Of a stretch of DNA of 64,000 nucleotides, positions 16,701-25,301 are shown piece by piece. Made by a program: the position numbers and the translations under genes. The stretch lies in the NCBI GenBank assembly GCA_900548185.1, contig URJJ01000002.1, positions 1 through 64,000 on the forward strand, in the 5' to 3' direction. This stretch comes from an uncultured Opitutales bacterium. Its GTDB lineage: Bacteria; Verrucomicrobiota; Verrucomicrobiia; Opitutales; Intestinicryptomonadaceae. The notes under the pieces were generated by a model. It saw only the letters and a list, made by a program, of their open reading frames with translations, searched no databases and had not been told where the DNA came from. The stretch's first letter is position 1; each line of letters starts with the position of its first letter.

Positions 16701-16729
16701 CCCAATGTATGCGGGATTTTTCCATTGGG
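16701..16729. promoter_or_regulatory. Inverted repeat just upstream of pckG
   Basis: CCCAATG (16701..16707) and CATTGGG (16723..16729) form a perfect 7-bp inverted repeat with a 15-nt spacer, ending 21 bp before the pckG start. It could be an operator or a 5'-UTR hairpin. Confidence 0.35.
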
Positions 16730-16750
16730 AAAGGTCAGAAAGTATTGATT

Positions 16751-18544
16751 ATGATAGATCCTAAGACTATAAAAAATAAGGCTCTTGTGGCGTGGGTTGA
16801 CGAAGTGGCAGCCCTTGCCACACCTGACAAGGTATTCTGGTGCGACGGTTCGCAGGCAGAGGCTGATTCCCTGTTCAAGCAGATGATCGACAAGGGGATA
16901 TGCATCAAGCTCAACGAACAGAAGCGCCCCAACAGCTACTACTTCCGCTCGGACCCGCGCGACGTCGCCCGCGTTGAGGCGCGCACGTTTATCTGCTCCA
17001 AGACGGAAGCGGAAGCCGGCCCCACCAACCACTGGATGGACCCGGTCGCAATGAAGGAAAAGCTCAACGGGCTTTTCAAGGGCTGCATGAAGGGGCGCAC
17101 GATGTATGTCATCCCCTTCAGCATGGGCCCCATCGGCGGCCCCATCTCGCAGATAGGCGTCGAAATAACCGACTCGCCCTACGTCGTGGTTTCCATGAGG
17201 ATTATGGCGCGCGTCAGCCCCAAGGTTCTCGACATCCTCGGCGAAGACGGCAAGTTCGTCAAGTGCCTCCACTCCGTGGGCATGCCGATAAACTCGCCTG
17301 AAGACGACGTTCTCTGGCCCTGCAACCCGGAAAACACCTACATCACCCATTTCCCGGAAACCCGCGAAATCATCTCCATCGGTTCCGGCTACGGCGGCAA
17401 CGCCCTCCTCGGCAAGAAGTGCCTTTCGCTGCGCATAGCTTCGGCAATGGGCCGCGAAGAGGGATGGCTGGCCGAGCACATGCTCATCCTCGGCGTCAAG
17501 GATCCCGAAGGCAAGAAGACCTACGTCACTGCGGCCTTCCCGAGCGCGTGCGGCAAGACCAACTTCGCCATGCTCATTCCCCCGGCGGAAATGCTCGAAA
17601 AGGGCTGGCAGGTTTCGACAATCGGCGACGACATCGCCTGGATCAAGCCCGGCCCCGACGGCAAGCTTTACGCCATCAATCCTGAAAACGGCTTCTTCGG
17701 CGTCGCTCCGGGCACCAGCATGAAGACGAACCCGAACGCCATGCACTCCTGCGAAAAGGATTCCATCTTCACGAACGTCGCGCTCACCGCGGACGGCGAC
17801 GTGTGGTGGGAAGGCATGACCGACGAGGCTCCGGAAGGCCTCACCGACTGGCACGGCAACCCCTGGAAGCCGGGTTCGGAAACTCCGGCAGCCCACCCGA
17901 ACAGCCGCTTTACGGCTCCCCTCTACAACTGCCCCTGCATCGACGAAAACGCGGAAAAGCTCGAAGGCGTTCCGGTTTCGGCGATGATAGTCGGCGGCCG
18001 CCGCGCAAACGGCATACCCTTGGTGTTTGAGGCGTTCGACTGGGCGCACGGCATATACCTCGGCGCGATGATGGGCTCCGAGCTCACCGCCGCCGCCGAA
18101 GGCACGCTGGGCAAGCTCCGCTCCGACCCGATGGCCATGCTGCCGTTTGCAGGCTACAACATGGCCCAGTACCTCGGCCACCTCGTTGAAATGGGCAAGG
18201 GCCTCTCGATGACCCCGCGCTTCTTCCACGTCAACTGGTTCCGCAAGAACGCCCAGGGCAAGTTCATGTGGCCCGGATTCGGCCAGAACGCCCGCGTCCT
18301 CGCATGGATAACCAAGCGCGTAAACGGCCAGGCCCACGCCAACGAAACGGCTATCGGCCTCATGCCCGACTACGAAGACATCGACTGGCAGGGCCTCGAC
18401 TACTCCAAGGAAAAGTTCGAGGAGCTGATGACCTACGATTCGCAGGTCGTCGCCACCCAGCCGCTTTCCGAAGAGCTTTACGACCAGCTCCCGAAGTCGC
18501 TCAAGATTCAGCGCGAAGCGCTCCTTGAACGCCTCTCCAAGTAG
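16751..18544 (+). CDS. pckG: Phosphoenolpyruvate carboxykinase (GTP)
   Basis: This enzyme interconverts oxaloacetate and PEP with GTP/GDP, for gluconeogenesis or, in fermenters, CO2 fixation to oxaloacetate. The 597 residues carry the GTP-type P-loop AFPSACGKTN (about 261-270) with the mobile-loop cysteine, the substrate motif SGYGGNALLGKKC and the MGPIGGPIS segment. Length and motifs separate it clearly from ATP-type PckA. The start at 16751 (MIDPKTIKNKAL) is chosen over an upstream in-frame Met at 16709 that lies in the leader inverted repeat. Codon use is strongly biased to C-ending codons, suggesting high expression. Confidence 0.97.
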   Translation: MIDPKTIKNKALVAWVDEVAALATPDKVFWCDGSQAEADSLFKQMIDKGICIKLNEQKRPNSYYFRSDPRDVARVEARTFICSKTEAEAGPTNHWMDPVAMKEKLNGLFKGCMKGRTMYVIPFSMGPIGGPISQIGVEITDSPYVVVSMRIMARVSPKVLDILGEDGKFVKCLHSVGMPINSPEDDVLWPCNPENTYITHFPETREIISIGSGYGGNALLGKKCLSLRIASAMGREEGWLAEHMLILGVKDPEGKKTYVTAAFPSACGKTNFAMLIPPAEMLEKGWQVSTIGDDIAWIKPGPDGKLYAINPENGFFGVAPGTSMKTNPNAMHSCEKDSIFTNVALTADGDVWWEGMTDEAPEGLTDWHGNPWKPGSETPAAHPNSRFTAPLYNCPCIDENAEKLEGVPVSAMIVGGRRANGIPLVFEAFDWAHGIYLGAMMGSELTAAAEGTLGKLRSDPMAMLPFAGYNMAQYLGHLVEMGKGLSMTPRFFHVNWFRKNAQGKFMWPGFGQNARVLAWITKRVNGQAHANETAIGLMPDYEDIDWQGLDYSKEKFEELMTYDSQVVATQPLSEELYDQLPKSLKIQREALLERLSK

Positions 18545-18564
18545 GTCTAAAGGTTTGAAATTTG

Positions 18565-18596
18565 GGCCGCCCGGGCAAACGGGCGGCCTTTTTTTT
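18565..18596 (+). terminator. Intrinsic terminator after pckG
   Basis: A 9-bp stem GGCCGCCCG/CGGGCGGCC with a 6-nt loop is followed by eight T. Confidence 0.93.
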
Positions 18597-18718
18597 GCCT
18601 GCGGGGCTTTATGGGAATTTTGGCGGGCTTCGCCAAATTGCGCACAGGGGGCCGCCGCTTCCGGAAAGCGCGGAGCCTGAACGTCCGGGGAGGCGGCCTG
18701 CGTGCAGAGCCGTCGGTT

Positions 18719-19036
18719 TCAGCTTCTTATATTTTTATAAATATAAAGGCACGCGGTAAGGGAAGAGAGCATATCCAGCATGAGAAATGCCGCCTTTAGC
18801 GTTATCGGCAGGGCGGCCGTGCCATCCTCAGGGAAGGCGAAAGCCATAGCGGGCGTTCCGAAAAACCGGGCAAGGCAAACGGAAAACATATTCCATTTGT
18901 TTTCCCTCCACCGGTCGAAAACGTCGCTTGGGCCGCTTGGTGATGCGTCTATAAAAAGAAACGCAAACGGAAAACATACGAATGCAAATAGATTTTGCCC
19001 CTTCCGTGGAATGAATGCCGGTATGTCTTTGCACAT
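18719..19036 (-). CDS. Small hypothetical membrane protein
   Basis: A 105-residue frame starting MCKDIPAFIPRKGQ. It has hydrophobic segments around 18-34 (LFAFVCFPFAFLFIDA), 55-70 (VCLARFFGTPAMAFAF) and 78-101 (ITLKAAFLMLDMLSSLTACLYIY). An AAGGAAGG ribosome site sits 5-7 bases before the ATG at 19036, which decides this start over a longer frame reaching 19285. No family recognised. It lies alone between the pckG terminator and a divergently oriented pseudopilin-like gene. Confidence 0.5.
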   Translation of the reverse strand: MCKDIPAFIPRKGQNLFAFVCFPFAFLFIDASPSGPSDVFDRWRENKWNMFSVCLARFFGTPAMAFAFPEDGTAALPITLKAAFLMLDMLSSLTACLYIYKNIRS

Positions 19037-19338
19037 TGTGCCTTCCTTTGCGGCAATGGAATCATCTCCGCCTCCTTGCTCGCGGGGGACGGGATTGAAA
19101 GCTCGGGCCGTTTGAATGCGGGGGGGCAAGGTCCTTGGAGGCCGGGAAGTTATATTGGGCGGCTTTATTGGCTTGCGTTTTCGTTTCAGGCGTCCAATTT
19201 TTAAATTATACGGATTTGGATGTTTCCAAATGAAGCGGAAGTGCGCATTGCGCCGTTTTGCCGGAGGGCGGCGGATTTTCCCCAATAGGCAGGTTTTGCG
19301 CCCGAACCCGCTTCCCGCCCAAGCCCGTGATTTTTTGT
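19037..19338. other. Divergent intergenic region
   Basis: About 300 bases between the small membrane protein gene and the first pseudopilin-like gene, with AT-rich patches near 19150..19225. Probably holds promoters for both; no precise site could be fixed. Confidence 0.4.
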
Positions 19339-19935
19339 ATGCGTTTAAGGGATGCTTTTCGAGCGGTTTTTAAGGCCAGGGTGTCGGGCGCCGGGGCTGT
19401 CGTTTTATTTGCCATTCTCATATACATGCTTGCGCTTGTGCCTGTGGTAATTCCGTGCCAGCACTCCGTATCCCTGAAGATTCACTCCTACAACTGCGCC
19501 AAGGCCCTGTGGTCTGCGCTTTCCCTGGAGCTTGACGGCGGAGACATCGAATTTTCCGGGGGGCTGGACGGCGCATTTTCGCGAATGTGCGGTGCAGCCG
19601 GCCTGCCGCGCAGCGCGGTTTGGTTCGGCCCCGGCGGCGGGGAGTCCGGCGCTCCCGCATGGGAAATCCTCGCGAGGATACCGCGGAACTCGCCGCCTGA
19701 CATGCCGATTGCGTGGACGCGCGGGCTGGGGCCCGACGGCGCGTGGGATGCGTCCGGGGGCGTGTTCGGGGCCTCCGGGGGGCACATCGTTTTCTTCGGC
19801 GGGAAAATTGAATGGCGCGAAACCCTCTTTGATGATGACGGGCGGCCTGTATTGAAAAACTTCAAAACAGGCGCGCCTACATGCGACATCGGGGAGGCCG
19901 TGTTCGGCGGGGAAGGCAACATACTGCGCGACTGA
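19339..19935 (+). CDS. Pseudopilin-like protein without prepilin signal (paralogue 1)
   Basis: A 198-residue protein with one N-terminal membrane helix (VSGAGAVVLFAILIYMLALVPVVI) and a periplasmic domain. Its C-terminal half (WTRGLGPDGAWDASGGVFGASGGHIVFFGGKIEW ... TCDIGEAVFGGEGNI in outline) matches the ends of the proteins at 20260..20970 and 36940..37632. The last of these is a true type II/IV prepilin. This copy lacks the FTLVE cleavage motif. The start at 19339 is the Met closest to the membrane helix; the ribosome site is weak. The role is unknown; it may be a surface or secretion-linked protein. Confidence 0.68.
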   Translation: MRLRDAFRAVFKARVSGAGAVVLFAILIYMLALVPVVIPCQHSVSLKIHSYNCAKALWSALSLELDGGDIEFSGGLDGAFSRMCGAAGLPRSAVWFGPGGGESGAPAWEILARIPRNSPPDMPIAWTRGLGPDGAWDASGGVFGASGGHIVFFGGKIEWRETLFDDDGRPVLKNFKTGAPTCDIGEAVFGGEGNILRD

Positions 19936-20259
19936 CTCGGCGCCGGTTTTGCGGGGCGTGCGGATTTGCCCCCGGCAAACATGGCGGCAAATGGCGGCGT
20001 TTTGCCGCTTTTTTTGAAACTCCGGGGCGTCTTCTATTGTTTTATATTTCAAAGAATGCGTTTGAAAAAATCCCTGTTTCTGCGGGTTTGCGGGCGGTTT
20101 GCGGTTTTTTTTGAAGAACAATCCATTTATTGCCTTGCATTTGCGGAAAATTCGCATAGAAAGAATGCAGATCTCTCAAGGGGGCGGATATTAAGTATGC
20201 GATGTGGGATGGGAAGCGATTTTCAACAATCAATTCTCAATAAACGAAAGGTGATACTG
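19936..20259. other. Intergenic region between pseudopilin-like paralogues
   Basis: These 324 bases are AT-rich, especially after 20030, and contain no convincing frame. A promoter for the second paralogue is likely here. Confidence 0.4.
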
Positions 20260-20970
20260 ATGTCTGAAGATAGTCCGAGAGTGTTTGTAAAGGTTGTCCT
20301 TGTCGCGGCGGTGTTTGTGGCAGTGGGGCTGTATTTCACCGCACCGATGTTTTATTCGGGCCATTCGGTGGATGAGACCAGAATAAAGGTCATGAGTTCT
20401 GCCAAGAACATATGGGAGGCTTGGGTAAACAGCAGCCTTCGGTTCGATTCCGAGCGTCCGCCAAAGGGCGTCCACAGGGCGGCGGCCGCGCTCGCCATAC
20501 AGCATAAGGGCGTAATTGAGATGAAGGCCAGCGACTGGGCGTTCCCGTTCGACCCTCTCGTCCAGGACTGCTTCGGCTCGCCGGAGGAAATGCCAAAGAA
20601 CATCCTCCAGCCCGTCGAGTCCCTGAACCGCACGATTTATATAGACCGCGACTTCAAGCGTTCGCCCGTGAGCTGGGAGATGGCGGTGGGCATACCGGTT
20701 GACGCCCCGAAGGACACCCCGCTGATGTGGACCCGGGGGCTGAAAAAGGACGGCACGTGGAGCGCGGAAAACGGGGTCTTTGGCGACAAGGGCGGCTATG
20801 TCGTCTTTGTGGACGGGCGCATCAGGTGGTTTGAGAAACTCTCAAATAAAAACGGGGGAGAACTTGTGAAGTACGGAACCAGGGAGCCGACTGCCGATAT
20901 AGGCGAGGCCGTCTGCGGCGGAATTGCCAACATCCGCAAAAGCGCCGGGACCGTGGCCCTCCTCGATTGA
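20260..20970 (+). CDS. Pseudopilin-like protein without prepilin signal (paralogue 2)
   Basis: A 236-residue membrane-anchored protein: short cytoplasmic start MSEDSPRVFV, one helix (VVLVAAVFVAVGLYFTAPMF), then a helical stretch (TRIKVMSSAKNIWEAWVNS) and a C-terminal domain. The latter carries PLMWTRGLKKDGTW, ENGVFGDKGGYVVFVDGRIRW and EPTADIGEAVCGGIANI. The 'GG-x-V-x-F-V-D-G-x-x-x-W' block is typical of prepilin-like proteins in Planctomycetes and Lentisphaerae-type bacteria. There is no prepilin cleavage site. The start is fixed by the AAAGGTGA ribosome site. Confidence 0.72.
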   Translation: MSEDSPRVFVKVVLVAAVFVAVGLYFTAPMFYSGHSVDETRIKVMSSAKNIWEAWVNSSLRFDSERPPKGVHRAAAALAIQHKGVIEMKASDWAFPFDPLVQDCFGSPEEMPKNILQPVESLNRTIYIDRDFKRSPVSWEMAVGIPVDAPKDTPLMWTRGLKKDGTWSAENGVFGDKGGYVVFVDGRIRWFEKLSNKNGGELVKYGTREPTADIGEAVCGGIANIRKSAGTVALLD

Positions 20971-21003
20971 CAGGCATGGGCGGACGCCCGGCCGGGCGCA
21001 TTG

Positions 21004-21044
21004 AAAAAACGCGGGATGCGCCGTTTTGCGCCCCCGCGTTTTTT
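21004..21044. terminator. Bidirectional terminator between paralogue 2 and lgt
   Basis: AAAAAACGCGGG (21004..21015) and CCCGCGTTTTTT (21033..21044) form a perfect 12-bp stem with an inner GCGC pairing. A and T runs on both sides make it work in both directions for this convergent pair. Confidence 0.92.
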
Positions 21045-21101
21045 GCGATTTCTGGCCCCGCTTAAGGCGCCGTTTGCCGCTGCGGGAATGCGCTTTGTGC
21101 G

Positions 21102-21947
21102 TCATGAAAATTTCGGCCTCGCCCGCGCGGCGGCTATTAGCGCGATTCCCGCCGCTATGCAAAATAGCGAGTAGAACGTGCCGCGGCTCATGCCCATTAT
21201 GAGCGCAACTCCGAAGTCGGGCTCGCGGAACATTTCGCAAAATATGCGCGCGGCGGCGTAAAGCAGGAAAAATTCGCCCGCTATCTGCCCGTTGGGGAGC
21301 CTGAATTTCCAGAATCTCCACTGGAGCACTACGAAAATCAAAAGCCCCTCCGCCGCCGCCTCGTAGAGCTGCGAAGGGTGCCGGGCCGCTATCTGGGAGA
21401 GCGCGGCGCCCGCGGGCGCGCTGTGCGGGAACACCATTGCCCACGGCACATCGGTTACTTTGCCCCAGAGCTCGCCGTTTACAAAGTTTGCGATTCTGCC
21501 AAGGAATATCCCGGGGGTCGCGACCGTCGCTATTATGTCCGCAATTTTCAGGAAGGGGACCTTGTGGACTTTTGAGAAGAGCAGGGCGGCGGCGAACACC
21601 CCGATGAATCCGCCGTGGCTCGCCATTCCGCCCTTGTATATCTGGAGGGCTACGAGCGGGTTTGCGGAAAACGCGGCCCAGTCGTAAAAGAGCATGTAGC
21701 CCATGCGCCCGCCCAGCACCACGCCGAAGAGCAGGTAGGTTATGAGGCTCGAATTGCCGTCCTTTGAAAGCGGGGAGCGGCCCCTGGATGAATACAGGTT
21801 CATGAGAAGCAGCGCGATTACAAAGCCCGCCAGGTAGGCCAGCCCGTACCAGCGGATGCCCTCGAGCGCCCATCCTTCGGGGAAGCGCAGCGCGAAGGGG
21901 TTGAAGTCCACGACGTAGTGGGCGAAGATTTCTGGGGCTGAAAACAT
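21102..21947 (-). CDS. lgt: Prolipoprotein diacylglyceryl transferase
   Basis: Lgt attaches diacylglycerol to the lipobox cysteine of prolipoproteins in the inner membrane. The 281 residues show the family landmarks: WYGLAYLAGF, GGRMGYMLFYDW, the signature GGMASHGGFIGV, FLGRIANFVNGELWG, and HPSQLYEA. About seven membrane segments. The start at 21947 (MFSAPEIF) gives the usual length; the upstream frame to 22046 adds a non-homologous segment inside the divergent promoter region. Several lipoproteins in this window are candidate substrates. Confidence 0.95.
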   Translation of the reverse strand: MFSAPEIFAHYVVDFNPFALRFPEGWALEGIRWYGLAYLAGFVIALLLMNLYSSRGRSPLSKDGNSSLITYLLFGVVLGGRMGYMLFYDWAAFSANPLVALQIYKGGMASHGGFIGVFAAALLFSKVHKVPFLKIADIIATVATPGIFLGRIANFVNGELWGKVTDVPWAMVFPHSAPAGAALSQIAARHPSQLYEAAAEGLLIFVVLQWRFWKFRLPNGQIAGEFFLLYAAARIFCEMFREPDFGVALIMGMSRGTFYSLFCIAAGIALIAAARARPKFS

Positions 21948-22009
21948 GGAGGGGCATTGTCGGCTTTTGAAGCGGAAATGACAAGCCATTTGAGGGGCGA
22001 ATAAAAAGT

Positions 22010-22037
22010 TTGAACTTGGGTGCGCCTGTGCTAGTCT
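22010..22037 (+). promoter_or_regulatory. Possible sigma-70 promoter for the aminotransferase gene
   Basis: TTGAAC (22010..22015) and TAGTCT (22032..22037) are separated by 16 bp, ending 22 bp before the start codon. Match to consensus is moderate. Confidence 0.3.
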
Positions 22038-22059
22038 CTTTGGCAATTTTTATAAAAAA

Positions 22060-23454
22060 ATGAACGAATTCGATTTAAAAAGCCTGATAGACTCCCGCTT
22101 CGGCCAGAATTACGAACTGCACGACAAGTACATGAACCGCACGCTTGCGAAGGTTCTGCGGACTATCGGCTTTGCCAAGAGCTACAAGAGCGCCAAGGGC
22201 GCCTACCTGTACGACGCCGACGGCAGCGACTACCTCGACTTTCTTAGCGGGTACGGCGTTTTCGGAATGGGGCGGAACCACCCTGTGATAGCAAAGGCGC
22301 TCAAGGACGCCCTCGACATGGACCTCCCCAACATGGTCCAGCTTGACTGCGCCCTCTTGAGCGGGCTGCTTGCAGAACAGCTCGCAATCCGCGCCGGCGG
22401 CAGGCGCAATGCCGTGTTTTTGTGCAATTCCGGAACCGAGGCCAACGAGGGCGCCATCAAGTTCGCAAGGGCCCACACCGGGCGCCCGCGCGTGCTTTCG
22501 ATGTCGGGCGCGTACCACGGCCTTTCTTACGGGTCTTTGTCGCTCACTGTAAACAGCCATTTCCAGGAAGGCTTCGGCCCGCTTTTGCCGGGGCTGGGGT
22601 GCGTCAGGTTCAACGACCTCGACATGCTTGAAGACGAGCTCAAAAAGGGCGACGTCGCCGCTTTCATATTCGAGCCCGTCCAGGGCAAGGGCGTGCACAT
22701 CCCCGACGACGGCTATTTCCCGAAGGCGCAGGAGCTTTGCCGCAAGTACGGCGCGCTGTTTGTCGCAGACGAAGTTCAGACGGGGCTGGGGCGCACGGGC
22801 AAGATGTTCGCCTTCCAGCACTGGGACCTCGATCCGGACATCATAACGGTGGCGAAGACCCTGAGCGGCGGGTACGTGCCGTGCGCGGCTTTCATAACCA
22901 CGCGCGAAATCCACCAGAGCGCGTTCTCAAGCCTCGACCGCTGCGTGGTCCACTCGACAACTTTCGGCCGCAACAACCTCGCGATGGTCGCCGGTCTCGC
23001 GTCCCTGAGCGTGCTCGACTCCGAAAACCTCGTCGAGCGCAGCGCGCAGATGGGCGCAAAGCTCATGGCGCGCATCGACGCCCTCCGCCAGAAGCACGAA
23101 TTTCTCAAGGAGGTCCGAGGCAAGGGGCTTATGATTGCCATCGAATTCCAGGAGCCGAAATCCATGCTGAAAAAGGCGTCCTGGAAGGCCCTGAAGCTCG
23201 CAAACGACGCCCTCTTTACGCAGATGATGGTAACCTCCATGATGGACGGCCCGCGCGTGCTCACCCAGGTGGCGAGCCACGGCCTCGACGCCATGAAAAT
23301 CCTCCCGCCCTACATAATCGGCGACGCCGAAATCGACCGCTTTGTAAACGGCCTGGACGACTCCCTCTCAAAGGCCGCCAATATCACGGGGCCGCTTTGG
23401 AAGTTCGGGATGAGGCTGCTTGCTGCGTCGAGGGAAAACAAGGCCGCGTCATAG
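22060..23454 (+). CDS. Class III aminotransferase (PLP)
   Basis: A 464-residue PLP-dependent aminotransferase of the acetylornithine/4-aminobutyrate class. PLP contacts are visible: CNSGTEANEGAIKFARA (phosphate binding), SGAYHG, FIFEPVQG, VADEVQTGLGRTG (D237) and the Schiff-base lysine K266 in TVAKTLSGGYVP. The N-terminal extension (NEFDLKSLIDSRFGQNYELHDKYMN) occurs in the putrescine/diamine aminotransferase-like branch. The exact amino donor is not certain. It sits 3 bp before yggS, so the two may be co-transcribed, with aroE following. Confidence 0.88.
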   Translation: MNEFDLKSLIDSRFGQNYELHDKYMNRTLAKVLRTIGFAKSYKSAKGAYLYDADGSDYLDFLSGYGVFGMGRNHPVIAKALKDALDMDLPNMVQLDCALLSGLLAEQLAIRAGGRRNAVFLCNSGTEANEGAIKFARAHTGRPRVLSMSGAYHGLSYGSLSLTVNSHFQEGFGPLLPGLGCVRFNDLDMLEDELKKGDVAAFIFEPVQGKGVHIPDDGYFPKAQELCRKYGALFVADEVQTGLGRTGKMFAFQHWDLDPDIITVAKTLSGGYVPCAAFITTREIHQSAFSSLDRCVVHSTTFGRNNLAMVAGLASLSVLDSENLVERSAQMGAKLMARIDALRQKHEFLKEVRGKGLMIAIEFQEPKSMLKKASWKALKLANDALFTQMMVTSMMDGPRVLTQVASHGLDAMKILPPYIIGDAEIDRFVNGLDDSLSKAANITGPLWKFGMRLLAASRENKAAS

Positions 23455-23457
23455 GAG

Positions 23458-24156
23458 ATGGTGGACTTTGCGCAGTTTGAAGCCTCGCTTGCGCTCTTGA
23501 AAGAGCGCGTGGAGTCCGCGTGCGCGGCCTGCGGGCGCGATGCGGGGGAGGTGGCGATTCTGCCTGTCACAAAGAACCATCCGGCGGACGCCGCCCGCTT
23601 CGCCCTCGCGGCGGGGCTTGGGCGCGCCGGCGAAAACAGGGTCCAGGAGGCCGAGGAAAAGGTCCCGGCCGTCCCCGGCCTTGAGTGGGAGTTGATAGGG
23701 CACCTCCAGGCGAACAAGGCAAGGCGCGCCGCCGGGCTTTTTTCGCGCATACAAAGCGTTGACAGCCTGCGCCTGGCTTCCAGGCTCGACGCCGCCGCAG
23801 GCGAGCTCGGCAAGAGGCTGCGCATACTCCTCCAGATAAATTCCGGGCGCGACCCCGCCAAGTTCGGCGCCGATATCGAGGACGCCCCTGCGCTCCTTGA
23901 GGGGGCGCTTTCGCTCCCCAACCTTTCCGTCGAGGGCCTCATGACGGTCGCCCCGATAGACTCGACGCTCGACGCCGCCTCGCGCGCGTTCGCGGCCCTG
24001 CGCGAAATCCGCGACGGGCTTTCCTCGAGTTTCGGCGTCCCGCTTCCGGAGCTTTCGATGGGGATGTCCGGCGACCTCGAACGCGCCGTCGCGGAAGGCT
24101 CGACGATGGTGCGGGTGGGAACTTTTCTCTTCGGCGAAAGGGACTATGCAAAGTGA
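23458..24156 (+). CDS. yggS: YggS-family PLP homeostasis protein
   Basis: A 232-residue single-domain alanine-racemase-fold protein that binds PLP and balances B6 vitamers. The PLP lysine is K39 in LPVTKNHP (usually VSKTKP), followed by GENRVQEAEEK, WELIGHLQANKAR, RIQSVDS, LLQINSG, GLMTVAP and the terminal ELSMGMSGDLERAVAEGSTMVRVGTFLFG in outline. It follows the aminotransferase by 3 bp and overlaps aroE by 11 bp. Confidence 0.93.
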   Translation: MVDFAQFEASLALLKERVESACAACGRDAGEVAILPVTKNHPADAARFALAAGLGRAGENRVQEAEEKVPAVPGLEWELIGHLQANKARRAAGLFSRIQSVDSLRLASRLDAAAGELGKRLRILLQINSGRDPAKFGADIEDAPALLEGALSLPNLSVEGLMTVAPIDSTLDAASRAFAALREIRDGLSSSFGVPLPELSMGMSGDLERAVAEGSTMVRVGTFLFGERDYAK

Positions 24157-25057
24157 TGCCTGCGCGCGCGTTTTCAGCGCGGGAGACCTCGGCTCCGCCC
24201 GGTTCGCCCCCGTCTCGCTTGCCGTGTTCGGCCATCCCGTGGCGCACTCGCTAAGCCCCCTTATGCAAAATGCGGCGCTCGCCGAAATGGCGAAGGCTGA
24301 CCCGCGCTTTTCGGAATGGGCGTACTACAAGTTCGACGTGCCGCCGGAGGAGCTTTGCGGGGCGCTTCCGGAGTTCGGCAAGGCGGGGTTCGCCGGGATA
24401 AACCTGACCATCCCCCACAAGGAGGTGGTGTTTTCCTGCGCGGAAAAAAACGGGATAGAGTTTGACGAATTTTCCCGGCTTGCGGGCGCGTGCAACACAC
24501 TCTCCCGGCGCGGGGACGGCTGGCTGGGCACGAACACCGACGGCTTCGGCCTCGCGCGCGCGCTTGAAATTTCCTGCGGCGCGGGGTTTGAAAATTCCGA
24601 CGTCGTGATTTTCGGCGCGGGAGGGGCCGCAAAGGCGGCGTGCTTCCGCGCGCTTCTGGACGGATGCGCAAGCCTCAGGATTTCAAACCGCACGCGCTCC
24701 AGAATGGACGCCCTGCTGGGGGCTGTGTCTGCGGCGGGATATTCCGCCTCGGCCCTTTCGGACCTCTCGGAGATTCCCGACGGGGCTGTTTTGATAAACG
24801 CGACTTCCGTGGGGCTCGGGCCGGACGACCCGCCTGTCGCGGACTTCGCCCGGATTCCGAAGGGCTGCGTGTTTTTCGACATGCCCTATGCGCGGGGGCG
24901 CGAAACCGCGTCGGTTCTTGCTGCGCGCGCGGCGGGGCTGCGGGCCGCCGCTTCGGGGCTTGAAATGCTGGCATGGCAGGGCGCAAAGTCGCTTTCAGTC
25001 TGGACGGGCGGGCCCCTCATGGGGGCCGTCATGTCGGAGGCCCTGGGGCGGGCGTGA
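24146..25057 (+). CDS. aroE: Shikimate dehydrogenase
   Basis: AroE reduces 3-dehydroshikimate to shikimate with NADPH in aromatic amino-acid synthesis. Motifs: GHPVAHSLSP (substrate serines), NLTIPHKE with catalytic K92, GTNTDGFG with D132, and the nucleotide loop VIFGAGGAAKAA with SNRTRSR for NADP preference. The 303-residue length is slightly long because of about 20 extra residues at the N-terminus, where the gene overlaps yggS by 11 bp; a later start is possible but no better ribosome site was seen. Confidence 0.94.
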   Translation: MQSDACARVFSAGDLGSARFAPVSLAVFGHPVAHSLSPLMQNAALAEMAKADPRFSEWAYYKFDVPPEELCGALPEFGKAGFAGINLTIPHKEVVFSCAEKNGIEFDEFSRLAGACNTLSRRGDGWLGTNTDGFGLARALEISCGAGFENSDVVIFGAGGAAKAACFRALLDGCASLRISNRTRSRMDALLGAVSAAGYSASALSDLSEIPDGAVLINATSVGLGPDDPPVADFARIPKGCVFFDMPYARGRETASVLAARAAGLRAAASGLEMLAWQGAKSLSVWTGGPLMGAVMSEALGRA

Positions 25058-25301
25058 TTCGGCCGCCTGCCGGATTTTTCGCGGAAGGCGCGCGTCTTTT
25101 CCGGGTGGAGGCATTTTTTATCCCGATTGAGTGCGCCGTTTTTCGACTGCTTTGCGGGACTTCTCCGCCCGTTCCGGCCGGGATGTTTTGGGGCATGCAA
25201 CATTGCGCTGGAACGGGGCGCAGTTTTGTGTTTTTATCTTAAAAATTGAAATTTGTACCGCATGGCGGGTTCCCCGGCCTGCTCGGCATCTTTAAACACG
25301 C

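Noticed and set aside
16292..18337. 681-codon open frame antisense to pckG
   Set aside because: It mirrors pckG exactly, is very rich in His/Val/Ala/Arg, and has no motif. Biased third-position C/G codons in pckG create long open antisense frames.
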